Source: Verrucomicrobiota bacterium | Lineage (GTDB): Bacteria > Verrucomicrobiota > Verrucomicrobiia > Opitutales > Opitutaceae | Reading direction: 5' to 3' | Assembly (NCBI GenBank): GCA_016235555.1 | Contig: JACRKC010000094.1 | Coordinates: forward strand, 1 to 64,000 | Length of the DNA: 64,000 bases | In this document: positions 38,479-46,453 of the stretch, piece after piece | Layout: every line of letters begins with the position of its first letter | Position numbering within the stretch: position 1 is the first letter of the stretch | Translations under genes and position numbers: made by a program | Notes under the pieces: generated by a model | Database searches by the model: none | What the model saw: the letters and a program-made list of their open reading frames with translations, nothing else | Told to the model about the DNA's origin: nothing

Positions 38479-39875
38479 CGGAGCGTTTTCCTCCAGCGCG
38501 CGAACTGCCTCGCCACCTGCGCCGGGCCGGGCATGCCGGTGCCCGCTCGCTTGGCGAGCGCCCGCGCGAGATCGAATACTTCGAGCCAGTCGGCCCCGAA
38601 GGCCGGGTGGATTTTTTTCACCTCATCGGTCGGGAGCTGGTTGAGCTCGACGTGGTTCTTCTCCGCGAGCCGCACGACCGCGCCCACGGCGTGATGCGCC
38701 TCGCGGAACGGCACGCCCTTGAGCACGAGATAGTCGGCGAGGTCGGTGGCGAGCAGCGCCGGGTCGCGCACCGCCGCGGCGCAGCGTTCGCGCACGATCT
38801 CCATGCCGGCAAGCGTGCCCGCGAGCACGTCGGCACAGATCGCGGTCTGGTCGAAGCTGTCGAAGACCGGCGGCTTGTCCTCCTGCAGGTCGCGGTTGTA
38901 GGTGAGCGGCAGGCCCTTCGCGAGCGTGAGCAGCGTGGAGAGATTGCCGTGGAGGCGCGCCGATTTGCCGCGGAGGAGCTCGCACGAATCCGGGTTTTTC
39001 TTCTGCGGCATCAGCGACGAACCGGTGCAGAACGCGTCAGGCAGCTCGACGAATTTGAACTCGGTGCTGCTCCAGATGATCAAATCCTCCGCAATGCGCG
39101 ACGCATGCACGCCGAAGAGCGCGCACGCCGCGGCAAACTCGATGAACAGGTCGCGGTCGGCCACGGTGTCCATGGAGTTCTGCGTGACCTGCGGCCGGCC
39201 CTTCGCGTCGACGAATCCGAGCGCCTTCGCCGTGAACTCGCGGTCGATGGGCAGCGTGGTGCCGGCGATGGCGCCGCTGCCCAGCGGACACCAATTGGCA
39301 TGGGCGGCCACGGTGGCGAAGCGTGCGCGGTCGCGCTCGAGCATCTCCATCCACGCGAAGAAGTGGTGCGCGAGGAAGACCGGCTGCGCCCGCTGCAGGT
39401 GCGTGTAGCCGGGGAGGAGCACGTCGCGATTGGCCGCGGCCGCCGCGAGCAGCGCGCGCTGGGCGCCCAGGATTTTTTCGCCGAGCGCGGCGCAGGCGTG
39501 CTTGAAGAAGAGCCGCATGTCGGTCGCGACCTGATCGTTGCGGCTGCGCGCCGTGTGGAGCTTGGCCGCGGCGGGCACGCGCTGCGTGAGCGCCTGCTCG
39601 ATGTTCATGTGCACGTCCTCGAGCTTGGTGCTCCAGGTAAACTTGCCCGCCGCGATCTCGGCGCCGATCGCGTCCAGGCCGGAGCGGATGGCATCGCGTT
39701 CCTTCGCCGTCAGGAGGCCGACCTGCGCGAGCATGGCCGCGTGCGCCTTGCTCCCGGCGATGTCAAACGGCGCCAGCCGTCGGTCGAACGAGACGGACTC
39801 GCTGAACTCCAGCATCAGCTCGGCGGGGCCGGCGGTGAAGCGGCCGCCCCAGGTGGCGTGCGATGATTTGGCCAT
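38475..39875 (-). CDS. argH: Argininosuccinate lyase
   Basis: ArgH splits argininosuccinate to arginine and fumarate, the last step of arginine synthesis. The 466-residue protein has the family signature [12 protein letters not shown], the catalytic-serine loop, and [28 protein letters not shown] and [13 protein letters not shown] are also typical. The start [13 protein letters not shown] at 39875 fits the family. An in-frame ATG 39 bases earlier adds residues unlike the family. Its stop codon is supplied by the downstream family B repeat. Confidence 0.95.
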   Translation of the reverse strand: MAKSSHATWGGRFTAGPAELMLEFSESVSFDRRLAPFDIAGSKAHAAMLAQVGLLTAKERDAIRSGLDAIGAEIAAGKFTWSTKLEDVHMNIEQALTQRVPAAAKLHTARSRNDQVATDMRLFFKHACAALGEKILGAQRALLAAAAANRDVLLPGYTHLQRAQPVFLAHHFFAWMEMLERDRARFATVAAHANWCPLGSGAIAGTTLPIDREFTAKALGFVDAKGRPQVTQNSMDTVADRDLFIEFAAACALFGVHASRIAEDLIIWSSTEFKFVELPDAFCTGSSLMPQKKNPDSCELLRGKSARLHGNLSTLLTLAKGLPLTYNRDLQEDKPPVFDSFDQTAICADVLAGTLAGMEIVRERCAAAVRDPALLATDLADYLVLKGVPFREAHHAVGAVVRLAEKNHVELNQLPTDEVKKIHPAFGADWLEVFDLARALAKRAGTGMPGPAQVARQFARWRKTLR

Positions 39876-39969
39876 GATTGACGGGAGCAGACCGCTCCGG
39901 CGCAGCGCCCGCAACGCGAAAACCGCCCTCCACTCTTGCCCGCCCGGGCCGCCGCCGCACAGTCACCGC

Positions 39970-40434
39970 ATGTTTTGCCGCCTGCTCTGTGCCCTCGCCT
40001 GTGTGCTGGCCTGCGCCCGCGCGGCGGCACCCGATCCGGCGCGCTTCGCCCAGGTCCAGATCGAACCCTCGAAGACCTCCATCTATCTGGGCGTGGTTTC
40101 GCTCACGCTGCCGGTGTTCCAGCGCGCGTCCGCCCGCTACGAGTCGAGTTACAGCGCGAAAGTGATGCCGTATTTCTTCCTCAACGAAAAAGGCCGCATC
40201 TCGGTCGACGTGTCCGACGAGGCGCTGGCGAAACTCGCACGCGGCGAAGCCATCGAGTTTACCGGCCGCGCCGTGCGCGAAGACGGCGTCGAGCGGCGCG
40301 TCGAGGGCAAGGCCACGCCGGCCGACGCCACGGGCGGGAAGGTGAAGGTGCGGGTGTTCGTGACGAAGAGCGTGGAACTGATCTTCAACTCGACCTACCG
40401 CCTCGACCCGAAGCCGGCGGCGAACCGCAACTGA
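39970..40434 (+). CDS. Exported protein of unknown function
   Basis: I do not recognise this family. The 154-residue protein begins with a signal peptide (FCRLLCALACVLACARAAA). The mature part is predicted mainly beta (IYLGVVSLTLPVFQ, SAKVMPYFFLNEKGRISVDV, VKVRVFVTKSVELIFNSTYR), consistent with a small periplasmic domain. It is transcribed divergently from argH and convergently with osmC. No lipobox is seen. Confidence 0.65.
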   Translation: MFCRLLCALACVLACARAAAPDPARFAQVQIEPSKTSIYLGVVSLTLPVFQRASARYESSYSAKVMPYFFLNEKGRISVDVSDEALAKLARGEAIEFTGRAVREDGVERRVEGKATPADATGGKVKVRVFVTKSVELIFNSTYRLDPKPAANRN

Positions 40435-40440
40435 CCGACC

Positions 40441-40854
40441 TCACGCCGCCGCCCAGTGGATGGTCACCGGCTTGTCGATCGACGCATCGAGGCTGTGATG
40501 CACGGGACACGCGCGCACGACGGCCGCGAGCGCTTTGGCCGCCGGATGCGATTCCGCGATCGGCATCCAGATCGTCATCTCGAGCCGCGCGATACGCCGC
40601 GGTGAGTCGGTCGACATCTCCTTCGTGACCTCGAACCGCAGTCCTTTGAGCTCAATCCCGTGCTTGCGGGACGCGATGGCCATCGTCGTGGCAACGCAGG
40701 TGCCGAGCGCCGTCGCGACGAGATCGGTGGGCGAGAACGCCTCACCGCGCCCTTGGTTGTCCTTCGGCGCATCGGTCGGCAGGGTATTGCCCGAAGGTTC
40801 ATGAAGCGCGACGCAACGAAGGTCGCCCTGATATTCGCCAGTGATTTTGACCAT
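40441..40854 (-). CDS. OsmC/Ohr family protein
   Basis: The 137-residue protein fits the OsmC-like peroxidase family, which reduces organic hydroperoxides through two cysteines. One is in ALGTCVATTMAIASRK and the other in VVRACPVHHSLDASI. The FSPTDLVATAL motif is typical. It lies four bases downstream of a small GIY-YIG gene on the same strand, so the two are likely co-transcribed. Confidence 0.88.
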   Translation of the reverse strand: MVKITGEYQGDLRCVALHEPSGNTLPTDAPKDNQGRGEAFSPTDLVATALGTCVATTMAIASRKHGIELKGLRFEVTKEMSTDSPRRIARLEMTIWMPIAESHPAAKALAAVVRACPVHHSLDASIDKPVTIHWAAA

Positions 40855-40858
40855 AAAT

Positions 40859-41104
40859 TCAGTTCCAAAAATGACGCCGGGCAAAGGCATGACCGGAGCC
40901 AATCTTCAAGTAACGTTCGAAGGCCAGGGCCCATTCGCGGTTACGAAAACCCACATACGTCTCCAACCGCCACGGGCGATGCGCACTCGTGTGCTTCGAT
41001 TTGCCTGCGTTGTGATCGGCGAGGCGCTGTTTCATGTCGTCCGTGAAACCGACATATCGCTTGGTGGTGTCTCGTTCGCTTTCGATGAGGTAAACGTAGT
41101 GCAT
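40859..41104 (-). CDS. Small GIY-YIG domain protein
   Basis: The 81-residue protein is a single GIY-YIG domain of the UPF0213/YhbQ type. Visible are MHYVYLIESER, KRYVGFTDDMKQRLADHNAG (catalytic Tyr and Arg) and the C-terminal RNREWALAFERYLKIGSG with the acidic residue. Such stand-alone proteins are common and of uncertain role. A palindromic GCCCTAC repeat lies immediately upstream. The start at 41104 is preferred over 41119 because it aligns with the family. Confidence 0.85.
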   Translation of the reverse strand: MHYVYLIESERDTTKRYVGFTDDMKQRLADHNAGKSKHTSAHRPWRLETYVGFRNREWALAFERYLKIGSGHAFARRHFWN

Positions 41105-41107
41105 GAT

Positions 41108-41238
41108 AGGTGGCCTCACGCCCTACTTCGCCAAGGCTACGTAGGGCATACTTCTTGAGGGTGTTCAACCCCTCTTCCGTTTGCGAACTCAAGGCGTGCC
41201 CTACGAAGCTCGCCCGGTAACAACGGGCGGGCGAAGTA
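41108..41238. repeat. GIY-YIG-associated GCCCTAC repeat block
   Basis: The block contains GCCCTACTTCGCCAAGGCTA and GTAGGGC as an inverted pair (41120-41147), a third GCCCTAC at 41198-41204, and an inverted pair around CGCCCGGTAACAACGGGCG. It lies between the small GIY-YIG gene and a tRNA gene. No coding sequence is seen in it. Confidence 0.7.
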
Positions 41239-41242
41239 TGGC

Positions 41243-41315
41243 GCGACGGGCGAGACTCGAACTCGCGACCGACGGTTTAGAAAACCGTTGCTCTATCCGG
41301 CTGAGCTACCGTCGC
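41243..41315 (-). tRNA. tRNA-Arg (anticodon TCT)
   Basis: The minus strand folds as a 73-nt tRNA: acceptor GCGACGG paired with CCGTCGC, D-arm with AGCTCAGCCGGATAGAGC, anticodon loop TTTCTAA giving TCT, and T-arm GAGTTCGAGTCTC. CCA is not encoded. Confidence 0.95.
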
Positions 41316-41422
41316 AAAAAACCGTGAGGACGGGTAGCGCCCGGCAATAATTCCGACAAGGGGAAAACCGCGCTTGACTCACCTGCGGCCAAACCTACGT
41401 TCCGCTCCCTTTCCCGTCTCAC

Positions 41423-41499
41423 GGGGTGGTAGCTCAGCTGGTTAGAGCGTCTGCCTGTCACGCAGAAGGCCGCGGGTTCGAGTCCCGTCCATCCCGCCA
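41423..41499 (+). tRNA. tRNA-Asp (anticodon GTC), likely integration site
   Basis: The 77-nt sequence folds with acceptor GGGGTGG/CCATCCC, D-arm AGCTCAGCTGGTTAGAGC, anticodon loop CTGTCAC giving GTC, T-arm CGGGTTCGAGTCCCG and an encoded CCA. A tyrosine recombinase gene begins 72 bp beyond its 3' end, the standard layout of an element integrated at a tRNA 3' end. Confidence 0.97.
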
Positions 41500-41500
41500 C
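41475..41500 (+). other. Putative left attachment site at the tRNA-Asp 3' end
   Basis: Integrases of this type usually recombine within the T-arm and acceptor end of a tRNA gene, here GGTTCGAGTCCCGTCC onward. A direct repeat of this segment would mark the right border. I did not see one up to 64,000, so the island is expected to extend beyond the window. CGCCACTTA recurs 24 bp downstream (41519-41527), which may be an accessory arm site. Confidence 0.5.
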
Positions 41501-41571
41501 TTAAGTCGCGATTCAATCGCCACTTAGTTTTTCGGTGAAGCTAGGTTGCCAGTTGACGTGGCAACCTAAGC

Positions 41572-42780
41572 ATGAATCAGACAGAATTCACCGTCAGCCG
41601 GTTCGAAAATCGGAATGGCACCACGTCGTGGCGGGTAGCCGGTTTGCTCCACGGAGTCCGCATCCGCAGAAACTTCAAAACGAAGGAAGAGGCCGCAGCG
41701 GAGAAAGCCGCGCTTGAGATCGCCGAGTTGCAGGCCACGGCCGGAATGCGCGCCGCCACCACCTTTCTCTCGGACGCGCAATTGCGCGAAGCCGAGGATG
41801 CCTTCCGCCGCCTCGAATTGAAGCCCCAGTCGCTGCTTTTCTATCTCGAATACGCGTTCGCAAACTATCGGACACCGGAGCGTGAGAAGCCGCTCGCGGA
41901 AGCAGTCAAAGCCTACCTCGCCAAAAAATCTGAGGAACACACGCGGACTTTGCTCTCCAAGCGCCAGCTCGGTGCGATCACCTACGAATTGGGCGTTCTG
42001 GAGCGGCATTTCCCCATCGGCCCGATCTCGCAGTTCACGCCGCAGAACCTCGCGGTGTATCTGAATCGCGGGAATCCGTCGCTCAAGACCTACAACAACC
42101 GGCGGGGACTCATTTCGACATTCCTCAAGTTTGCGCTGCAAAACGATTGGGTTGTCGCCAATCCGGTCGAAAAGACCCCGCACCACAGGATCAATCACCG
42201 CCGCGGGTCGGCGGTCACGATTACCGCTGAACGTGCCGCCGAATTGATGCATTTTCTGGAAACGTTTGCGGACGGTAAGCTCGTGCCGAGCTTCGCGCTG
42301 TCACTTTTCGCCGGCATCCGGCCCTGCGTGCGGTTCGGTGAAATCACGAAGCTCAAACCCGAATCGGTCAAAATGGACACGGGCGTCATTCGTATTGAAC
42401 CGGACGTTTCCAAGGTGCGTATGCCACGAATCGTCACGATCCAGCCGAACCTCGCGGTCTGGCTCCGTGCCTATCCGTTGGGAAAATTCGCAATCGTTCC
42501 GCCGAATACGATGAACCTGCGCCAAGTCGTATGCAAAAAGTTTGGGCTCACGCACGACGTGCTGCGCCACACGTTCATCTCGATGTTCGTGGGGAAATTC
42601 CGGTCGATGGGAGAAGCGGCCCTGCAAGCCGGCAACTCCGAGAGCATCATCCGCAAGCACTACCTCGATTTGAAGAGCGCCGCCGAGGCGGAGCAGTTTT
42701 TCAGCATCCTCCCGAAACGACGGGCCGCACATGAACCGATCCCGGTCGGGACGGCTCAGCCGGTTGACGTGGCAGCGTAG
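41572..42780 (+). CDS. Tyrosine recombinase (site-specific integrase)
   Basis: The 402-residue protein has an N-terminal arm-binding region, a SAM-like core-binding domain (~110-215) and a C-terminal catalytic domain. Catalytic residues are visible in GIRPCVRFGEITKLK (first Arg), HDVLRHTFIS (His-x-x-Arg) and RKHYLDL (nucleophilic Tyr). It begins 72 bp after tRNA-Asp and likely moves the island between 41,500 and a border beyond the window. An 8-bp inverted repeat AGGTTGCC/GGCAACCT around TTGACGT stands just before its start and may be an operator. Confidence 0.93.
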   Translation: MNQTEFTVSRFENRNGTTSWRVAGLLHGVRIRRNFKTKEEAAAEKAALEIAELQATAGMRAATTFLSDAQLREAEDAFRRLELKPQSLLFYLEYAFANYRTPEREKPLAEAVKAYLAKKSEEHTRTLLSKRQLGAITYELGVLERHFPIGPISQFTPQNLAVYLNRGNPSLKTYNNRRGLISTFLKFALQNDWVVANPVEKTPHHRINHRRGSAVTITAERAAELMHFLETFADGKLVPSFALSLFAGIRPCVRFGEITKLKPESVKMDTGVIRIEPDVSKVRMPRIVTIQPNLAVWLRAYPLGKFAIVPPNTMNLRQVVCKKFGLTHDVLRHTFISMFVGKFRSMGEAALQAGNSESIIRKHYLDLKSAAEAEQFFSILPKRRAAHEPIPVGTAQPVDVAA

Positions 42781-42782
42781 GC

Positions 42783-43013
42783 ATGGAAACCAACTCACCT
42801 CCCCCGATGATCACCAACTCTCTCACCGATGTCGTCGGCCTGCGAGCCAGCGGCATTTTTCCGGCAGGCAAAGAGCCGTCGATTCGCACGCTTCGTTCCT
42901 GGACGAAGCTCCGGCGAATTCCCCACCACAAAGTCGGGCACTTCGTTTACTACGATGCCAACGAGGTCGCGCTGCACATTCGCACCAAACTAATGGTGCC
43001 CGCCCGGGGCTAA
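42783..43013 (+). CDS. Small helix-turn-helix protein (excisionase-like)
   Basis: The 76-residue protein has a winged-helix excisionase-like pattern, PSIRTLRSWTKLRRIPHHKV, followed by a wing GHFVYYDANEVALHI. Its position directly after the integrase gene suggests a recombination directionality factor, or a repressor of the integrase. The ATG lies three bases after the integrase stop and is preceded at 19 bp by TTGACGTGGCA, the same motif and spacing as upstream of the integrase. Confidence 0.7.
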   Translation: METNSPPPMITNSLTDVVGLRASGIFPAGKEPSIRTLRSWTKLRRIPHHKVGHFVYYDANEVALHIRTKLMVPARG

Positions 43014-43288
43014 ACCTGAGTCGGCGTGGACGCTTGTTTCCAGTCCGGGTTCCGCGAGGAAGCTTCGAGCAATACCTTGACGGTGCCCGCTGCGCCATGC
43101 CGTTGAGGCGCGAGGCGTGCCGGTTCGGCCGCGCGATAGCGCACGCTCGCAAACGAGGTTCGCTATCGCCGAAATGCAGGGAATCGCGCCCGAAACTCGG
43201 TGGCCGACTCAATGAAACAATAGAAAGGAACTGCAGGGACGCAGTGGAAGAGCAAGAAACGGGAAAGGCGCGCGCAGTTTCATCAGGT
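43014..43288. other. Non-coding 275-bp stretch in the island
   Basis: The stretch holds one clear hairpin, GCGATAGCG paired with CGCTATCGC (about 43134-43170). I see no gene or promoter in it. It separates the integration genes from a convergent GIY-YIG gene, so the hairpin could end transcription. Confidence 0.5.
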
Positions 43289-44098
43289 TCAGTTCGCGTT
43301 AAGGCCGTGATCGCGCGTCAGCAACTTCGCTTTCCACGCCGCCTCCATACGGAGCAGCTCGTCGGTTGTCGCGGACGATGCGGCTACTTCGAGGATTGTG
43401 ACATGATAATCGGCGGTTGGCAGGTCCCGCATTCGCTTGTTGCCGCCGTGGCCCGAGGCAACGTATGTCTCCCACCGCCCCCAAAATCCGGCCTCGCCGT
43501 TCGCGGAGCCGACATACTGTTGCCCTGTTTCCGGATGCGTCAGCAGATAGACGCCCGCGACTGATGACAGCGCCTCGCGCCAAGATCGTGGAACCGTAGC
43601 TAGCGCGTTCAGGCGCGTAGTAAACCGCATGAAGCCGGGGAACGGCGGATCGCTGACTGCGCGGCGAATTTCGAGGATCAGCTTGTCTTGGTTCGCCGCG
43701 TTTTGAACCCACGCGCGAAATCCATCGCCCCAATCGATGATGAGGCGACCCCGCAACTCCGCGAGTGCGGGCGCGGCCTCGAGTTCGTAGAAGTTTGCTC
43801 CGTGCGATTCTGTCAGCGTTGAAGGGTCAATGGTGCCGGACGGGACGACGCCAACGCTCTTCACGACATACAAGCCGACAAAAAGCGTTTCGTCCAACGG
43901 TGTGGCTACGAAGGACGCGATGGCTTTTGCACCGGCGAAGCGCGGCTTGCCTTGGATACGCTGATAGAGCTCGAACGTGCCCGCTCGCCATAACTCATAT
44001 GGCATACGTTCGGGCGGAACGCGCCGGTCTTGGTGGCGGACGAGCTTAACGTCGGCAGGATCGAGACCGGCGTCACGCAGCAGGAGATTGAACTTCAT
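43289..44098 (-). CDS. GIY-YIG nuclease-family protein with unknown N-terminal domain
   Basis: The 269-residue protein has an N-terminal domain of ~180 residues that I do not recognise (MKFNLLLRDAGLDPADVKLV onward). A C-terminal GIY-YIG domain follows: AGVYLLTHPETGQQYVGSAN, GFWGRWETYVA with the Arg, and LRMEAAWKAKL with the acidic residue. The ATG at 44098 was chosen because upstream codons lack family-like features. It lies in an accessory region beside two nuclease-like genes on the opposite strand, so defence or mobile-DNA roles are plausible but unproven. Confidence 0.72.
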   Translation of the reverse strand: MKFNLLLRDAGLDPADVKLVRHQDRRVPPERMPYELWRAGTFELYQRIQGKPRFAGAKAIASFVATPLDETLFVGLYVVKSVGVVPSGTIDPSTLTESHGANFYELEAAPALAELRGRLIIDWGDGFRAWVQNAANQDKLILEIRRAVSDPPFPGFMRFTTRLNALATVPRSWREALSSVAGVYLLTHPETGQQYVGSANGEAGFWGRWETYVASGHGGNKRMRDLPTADYHVTILEVAASSATTDELLRMEAAWKAKLLTRDHGLNAN

Positions 44099-44179
44099 CG
44101 TAACTGGAAGGGATGGACTGCACCATAGTGGAGCGAATGCGTCGAGCGCGTTGCGGCACGAAGGCCCTCCCTCGTAATT

Positions 44180-44728
44180 TTGTTCACTTTGCCGCGACCG
44201 CTGGGTCACGCTGCATACGTGCCCCTCGATCTCGCCCACGTCAGCAACGCGCCGGACATCACGGACGATGAAGTTGTGTGCGCGTTCGCTACGATCCTCA
44301 CGGCTATGCGTGATCGCGGTATTATTAGAACGAAAAACGTCGTCGGGGATTTAGGCGAGCGATATGCCGTCCATGCATATGCGCAGCATGGACCGCGTGG
44401 CGCGTTGTCGCTGCAACCGACGAATTCGACCGACGTCGATGCAGTGGACACTGCTTGCGCGCGCTATGCGATCAAGGCTGCATCGCCAGGCTCCACTCGC
44501 ACGAGCACGTTCCACTTCGGCGAGCACTGGGCTGAATCAGAGGCCCTGGTTGACTACGTGGTCGTGGTCAGACTCAACGATCACTTCCAACTCGATTCGG
44601 TAGTCGAGTTCACGTGGAAGCAATTTTGGCAACACAAGGCGTGGAGTAAGCGCCAGCACGCATGGTTTCTTCCGCTGACACAGAAGGTGCTGCGCGCCGG
44701 TCGAGCAATCGGAGGACCGGCCCTTTGA
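44180..44728 (+). CDS. PD-(D/E)XK-like nuclease-fold protein 1 (unknown function)
   Basis: Residues ~50-110 read like a restriction-endonuclease fold: a helix with conserved Glu (NVVGDLGERYAVHAYAQ), then STDVDAVD and YAIKA in strands that would carry the acidic and Lys catalytic residues. The 182-residue frame may start later, at an internal ATG (MRDRGIIRTKN), since the first ~40 residues look unconserved. Its TGA overlaps the TTG start of the next gene, so the two are translationally coupled. Prediction is from pattern only. Confidence 0.55.
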   Translation: MFTLPRPLGHAAYVPLDLAHVSNAPDITDDEVVCAFATILTAMRDRGIIRTKNVVGDLGERYAVHAYAQHGPRGALSLQPTNSTDVDAVDTACARYAIKAASPGSTRTSTFHFGEHWAESEALVDYVVVVRLNDHFQLDSVVEFTWKQFWQHKAWSKRQHAWFLPLTQKVLRAGRAIGGPAL

Positions 44729-45120
44729 ACGCACAGATCGTCGGCAACATTGGGCTCTATTTCGTTTGTTACGAACTGTCGAAACGCGGCTGGAACGTCA
44801 TGCCAACCACACGCAACGCCCGGGGCATCGACATCATCGCCTATCACCTCGAAACCAGTGAATACGTCGGGATTCAGGTGAAGGCTCTTAGCAAGAAGAA
44901 CCCAGTGCCACTCGGCGGCTCGCTGGATCGCGTGCTCGGTGATTTTTGGATTATTGTGAACAACCTCGACGCGCAGCACGGCGTATTCGTGATGACACCT
45001 GAAGAGGTCAAGAAACGTGCCCACCGCGGCGAGAAAGATGGGAAGGTCTCGTTTTGGCTTCAGCCGAAGAGCTATATGCTCGCTCAGTTCGAGGGAGCAT
45101 GGGATCGTATTCGCCGCTGA
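44725..45120 (+). CDS. PD-(D/E)XK-like nuclease-fold protein 2 (unknown function)
   Basis: The 131-residue protein begins at TTG 44725, overlapping the previous stop, with GGAGGA 10 bases upstream. Its core (IGLYFVCYELSKRGWNVMPT, ARGIDIIAY, YVGIQVKAL) follows the helix, strand-D, strand-Q-x-K order of PD-(D/E)XK proteins. The C-terminal RAHRGEKDGKVSFWLQPKSY is a conserved feature of a widespread uncharacterised family. Pairing with a second nuclease-fold protein suggests a heteromeric enzyme or a defence cassette. Confidence 0.6.
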   Translation: MNAQIVGNIGLYFVCYELSKRGWNVMPTTRNARGIDIIAYHLETSEYVGIQVKALSKKNPVPLGGSLDRVLGDFWIIVNNLDAQHGVFVMTPEEVKKRAHRGEKDGKVSFWLQPKSYMLAQFEGAWDRIRR

Positions 45121-45166
45121 ATCATACGCGGACGCGCGCTATCGGCAATCAGGGCATTATGTTTGG

Positions 45167-45931
45167 CTACGCGTGCGGTGAGACGCCGTCGCTGCGGCCG
45201 CCGCCGAATCGGTTTCGTGTCCTGCCACGGGAAAGGCGGCGTCCATGTTGTCTTTCGCAGCCGACCGAAGCAGTCTTGCGCATGGCATCGACGAACTCCG
45301 TCAGATATGTCAGATCTTGAAGCGCTAGGTTCGCCGCCGGGGGTGGCCATCGTCGCCAAAAATCACGTGTCCGGGCCAGCGACCGGCTCGCAGCACGCAA
45401 TTCGCGCATCAAACGGAATGCCACTACCGCCGTCCCGAGGGTTGCATTCGGCGGCTGGCGTCCCTGCACAGACGCGACCGACGCACGGATGCGGCTGCGC
45501 AATTCGGACGTTGAAAGACGCTCCGCCTCGGCAATCGACAACCATAGCTCTATCTCAGCCCGGTCGGAGAACGCGAGCCCGACCTCGCAGTGATGGGTCC
45601 AAGTCAAAGCGTCATGTCGCCATGACAGCGGGATGCGCGTGCACACCAGTTTCGCGTTTCGCAGTGTGCCCGGATCAAAGCCAGCGGCCTCGGCGCACTC
45701 GGTGATCAGGCCGCGCCCACGCCCACCTCCGTAAGCGAGCGCATCCCCCAGCCATGCGGTCAACGTCTGTCGCGCACCGGTGGCCGTGCGCGCCAGACTG
45801 GCGACGCGAGTGACGAGGTGCCGCCAGACATACGCTTCCATTTGCGGCACGAGTGAAAGACCCAGCCGGGTGGCGCCTTCGATGCCGGCGGGGGGTAGCT
45901 CCGCCAAGAGTTGTGGCACGTCAGCTTGCAT
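45167..45931 (-). CDS. Accessory DNA-binding-like protein of mobile elements
   Basis: The 254-residue protein resembles the central helical region of plasmid/phage KorB-like proteins. LTAWLGDALAYGGGRGRGLI is followed by AAGFDPGTLRNAKLVCTRIP, WTHHCEVGLAF and SIAEAERLSTSELRSRI, a helix-turn-helix-like pattern. The C-terminal third is Arg-rich and unconserved. It overlaps the stop of the upstream gene at 45921-46289, so the pair is co-translated. A regulatory role in the island is inferred. Confidence 0.5.
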   Translation of the reverse strand: MQADVPQLLAELPPAGIEGATRLGLSLVPQMEAYVWRHLVTRVASLARTATGARQTLTAWLGDALAYGGGRGRGLITECAEAAGFDPGTLRNAKLVCTRIPLSWRHDALTWTHHCEVGLAFSDRAEIELWLSIAEAERLSTSELRSRIRASVASVQGRQPPNATLGTAVVAFRLMRELRAASRSLARTRDFWRRWPPPAANLALQDLTYLTEFVDAMRKTASVGCERQHGRRLSRGRTRNRFGGGRSDGVSPHA

Positions 45932-46289
45932 CGGCGTGCTGTGTCGGTCGCGGTGCCAGCCCCAACCGCCGCTGCATCTTCAGGACGTGTTGCCGAAACC
46001 CCTCTGGAGTCAGGCCGTGTTTGCGCGCATACTCGCGCAGACTGGTCAGATCGAACTCGGCGACACCAGTCGCATAGATAAGGACATCGACCGCTAGGTC
46101 GCGATTGCTCGCGCCGGCAAGTTCATAGACGAGATCACGCACGGCCTGAAGTGCATCGCCCGGCGGGCAATCTCGCCCATGATTCACCGCCGCGCGCAGT
46201 TCTTCGAGCAACCCAGCTTCCGCGCACTCCGCCAACGCATCGGCAACGATGCCGTTGGTGGGTAAGTGAGTGCGATTAAGCCCTTGCAT
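45921..46289 (-). CDS. Small helical protein with C-terminal HTH-like segment
   Basis: The 122-residue protein is predicted all-helical. The C-terminal FDLTSLREYARKHGLTPEGF and QHVLKMQRRLGLAP resemble a sigma-region-4-like helix-turn-helix seen in element-encoded regulators. I do not recognise a named family. The ATG at 46289 was chosen as the only good start before conserved-looking sequence. It is divergent from the gene at 46454 and probably shares its 164-bp control region. Confidence 0.5.
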   Translation of the reverse strand: MQGLNRTHLPTNGIVADALAECAEAGLLEELRAAVNHGRDCPPGDALQAVRDLVYELAGASNRDLAVDVLIYATGVAEFDLTSLREYARKHGLTPEGFRQHVLKMQRRLGLAPRPTQHADAS

Positions 46290-46453
46290 GGTGTTCTGTC
46301 CGAAAGAATGCCACGCTAGGATCTCCGAAGTGAAGCGAGGGCCGCGAACACCTCCCCCGCACCGGTGTTCGTCCGGGCGCCTTGACGCGTTCTGGACGAT
46401 TCCGCGCTGACGAAATGCAGCCGCCGGCTGGCGCACTTGTAGGCGGTGGTATA

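Noticed and set aside
36462-39866. 1134-codon plus-strand open frame opposite mutL, the MFS gene and argH
   Set aside because: It spans three well-supported minus-strand genes and is Arg/His/Gln-rich without motifs.
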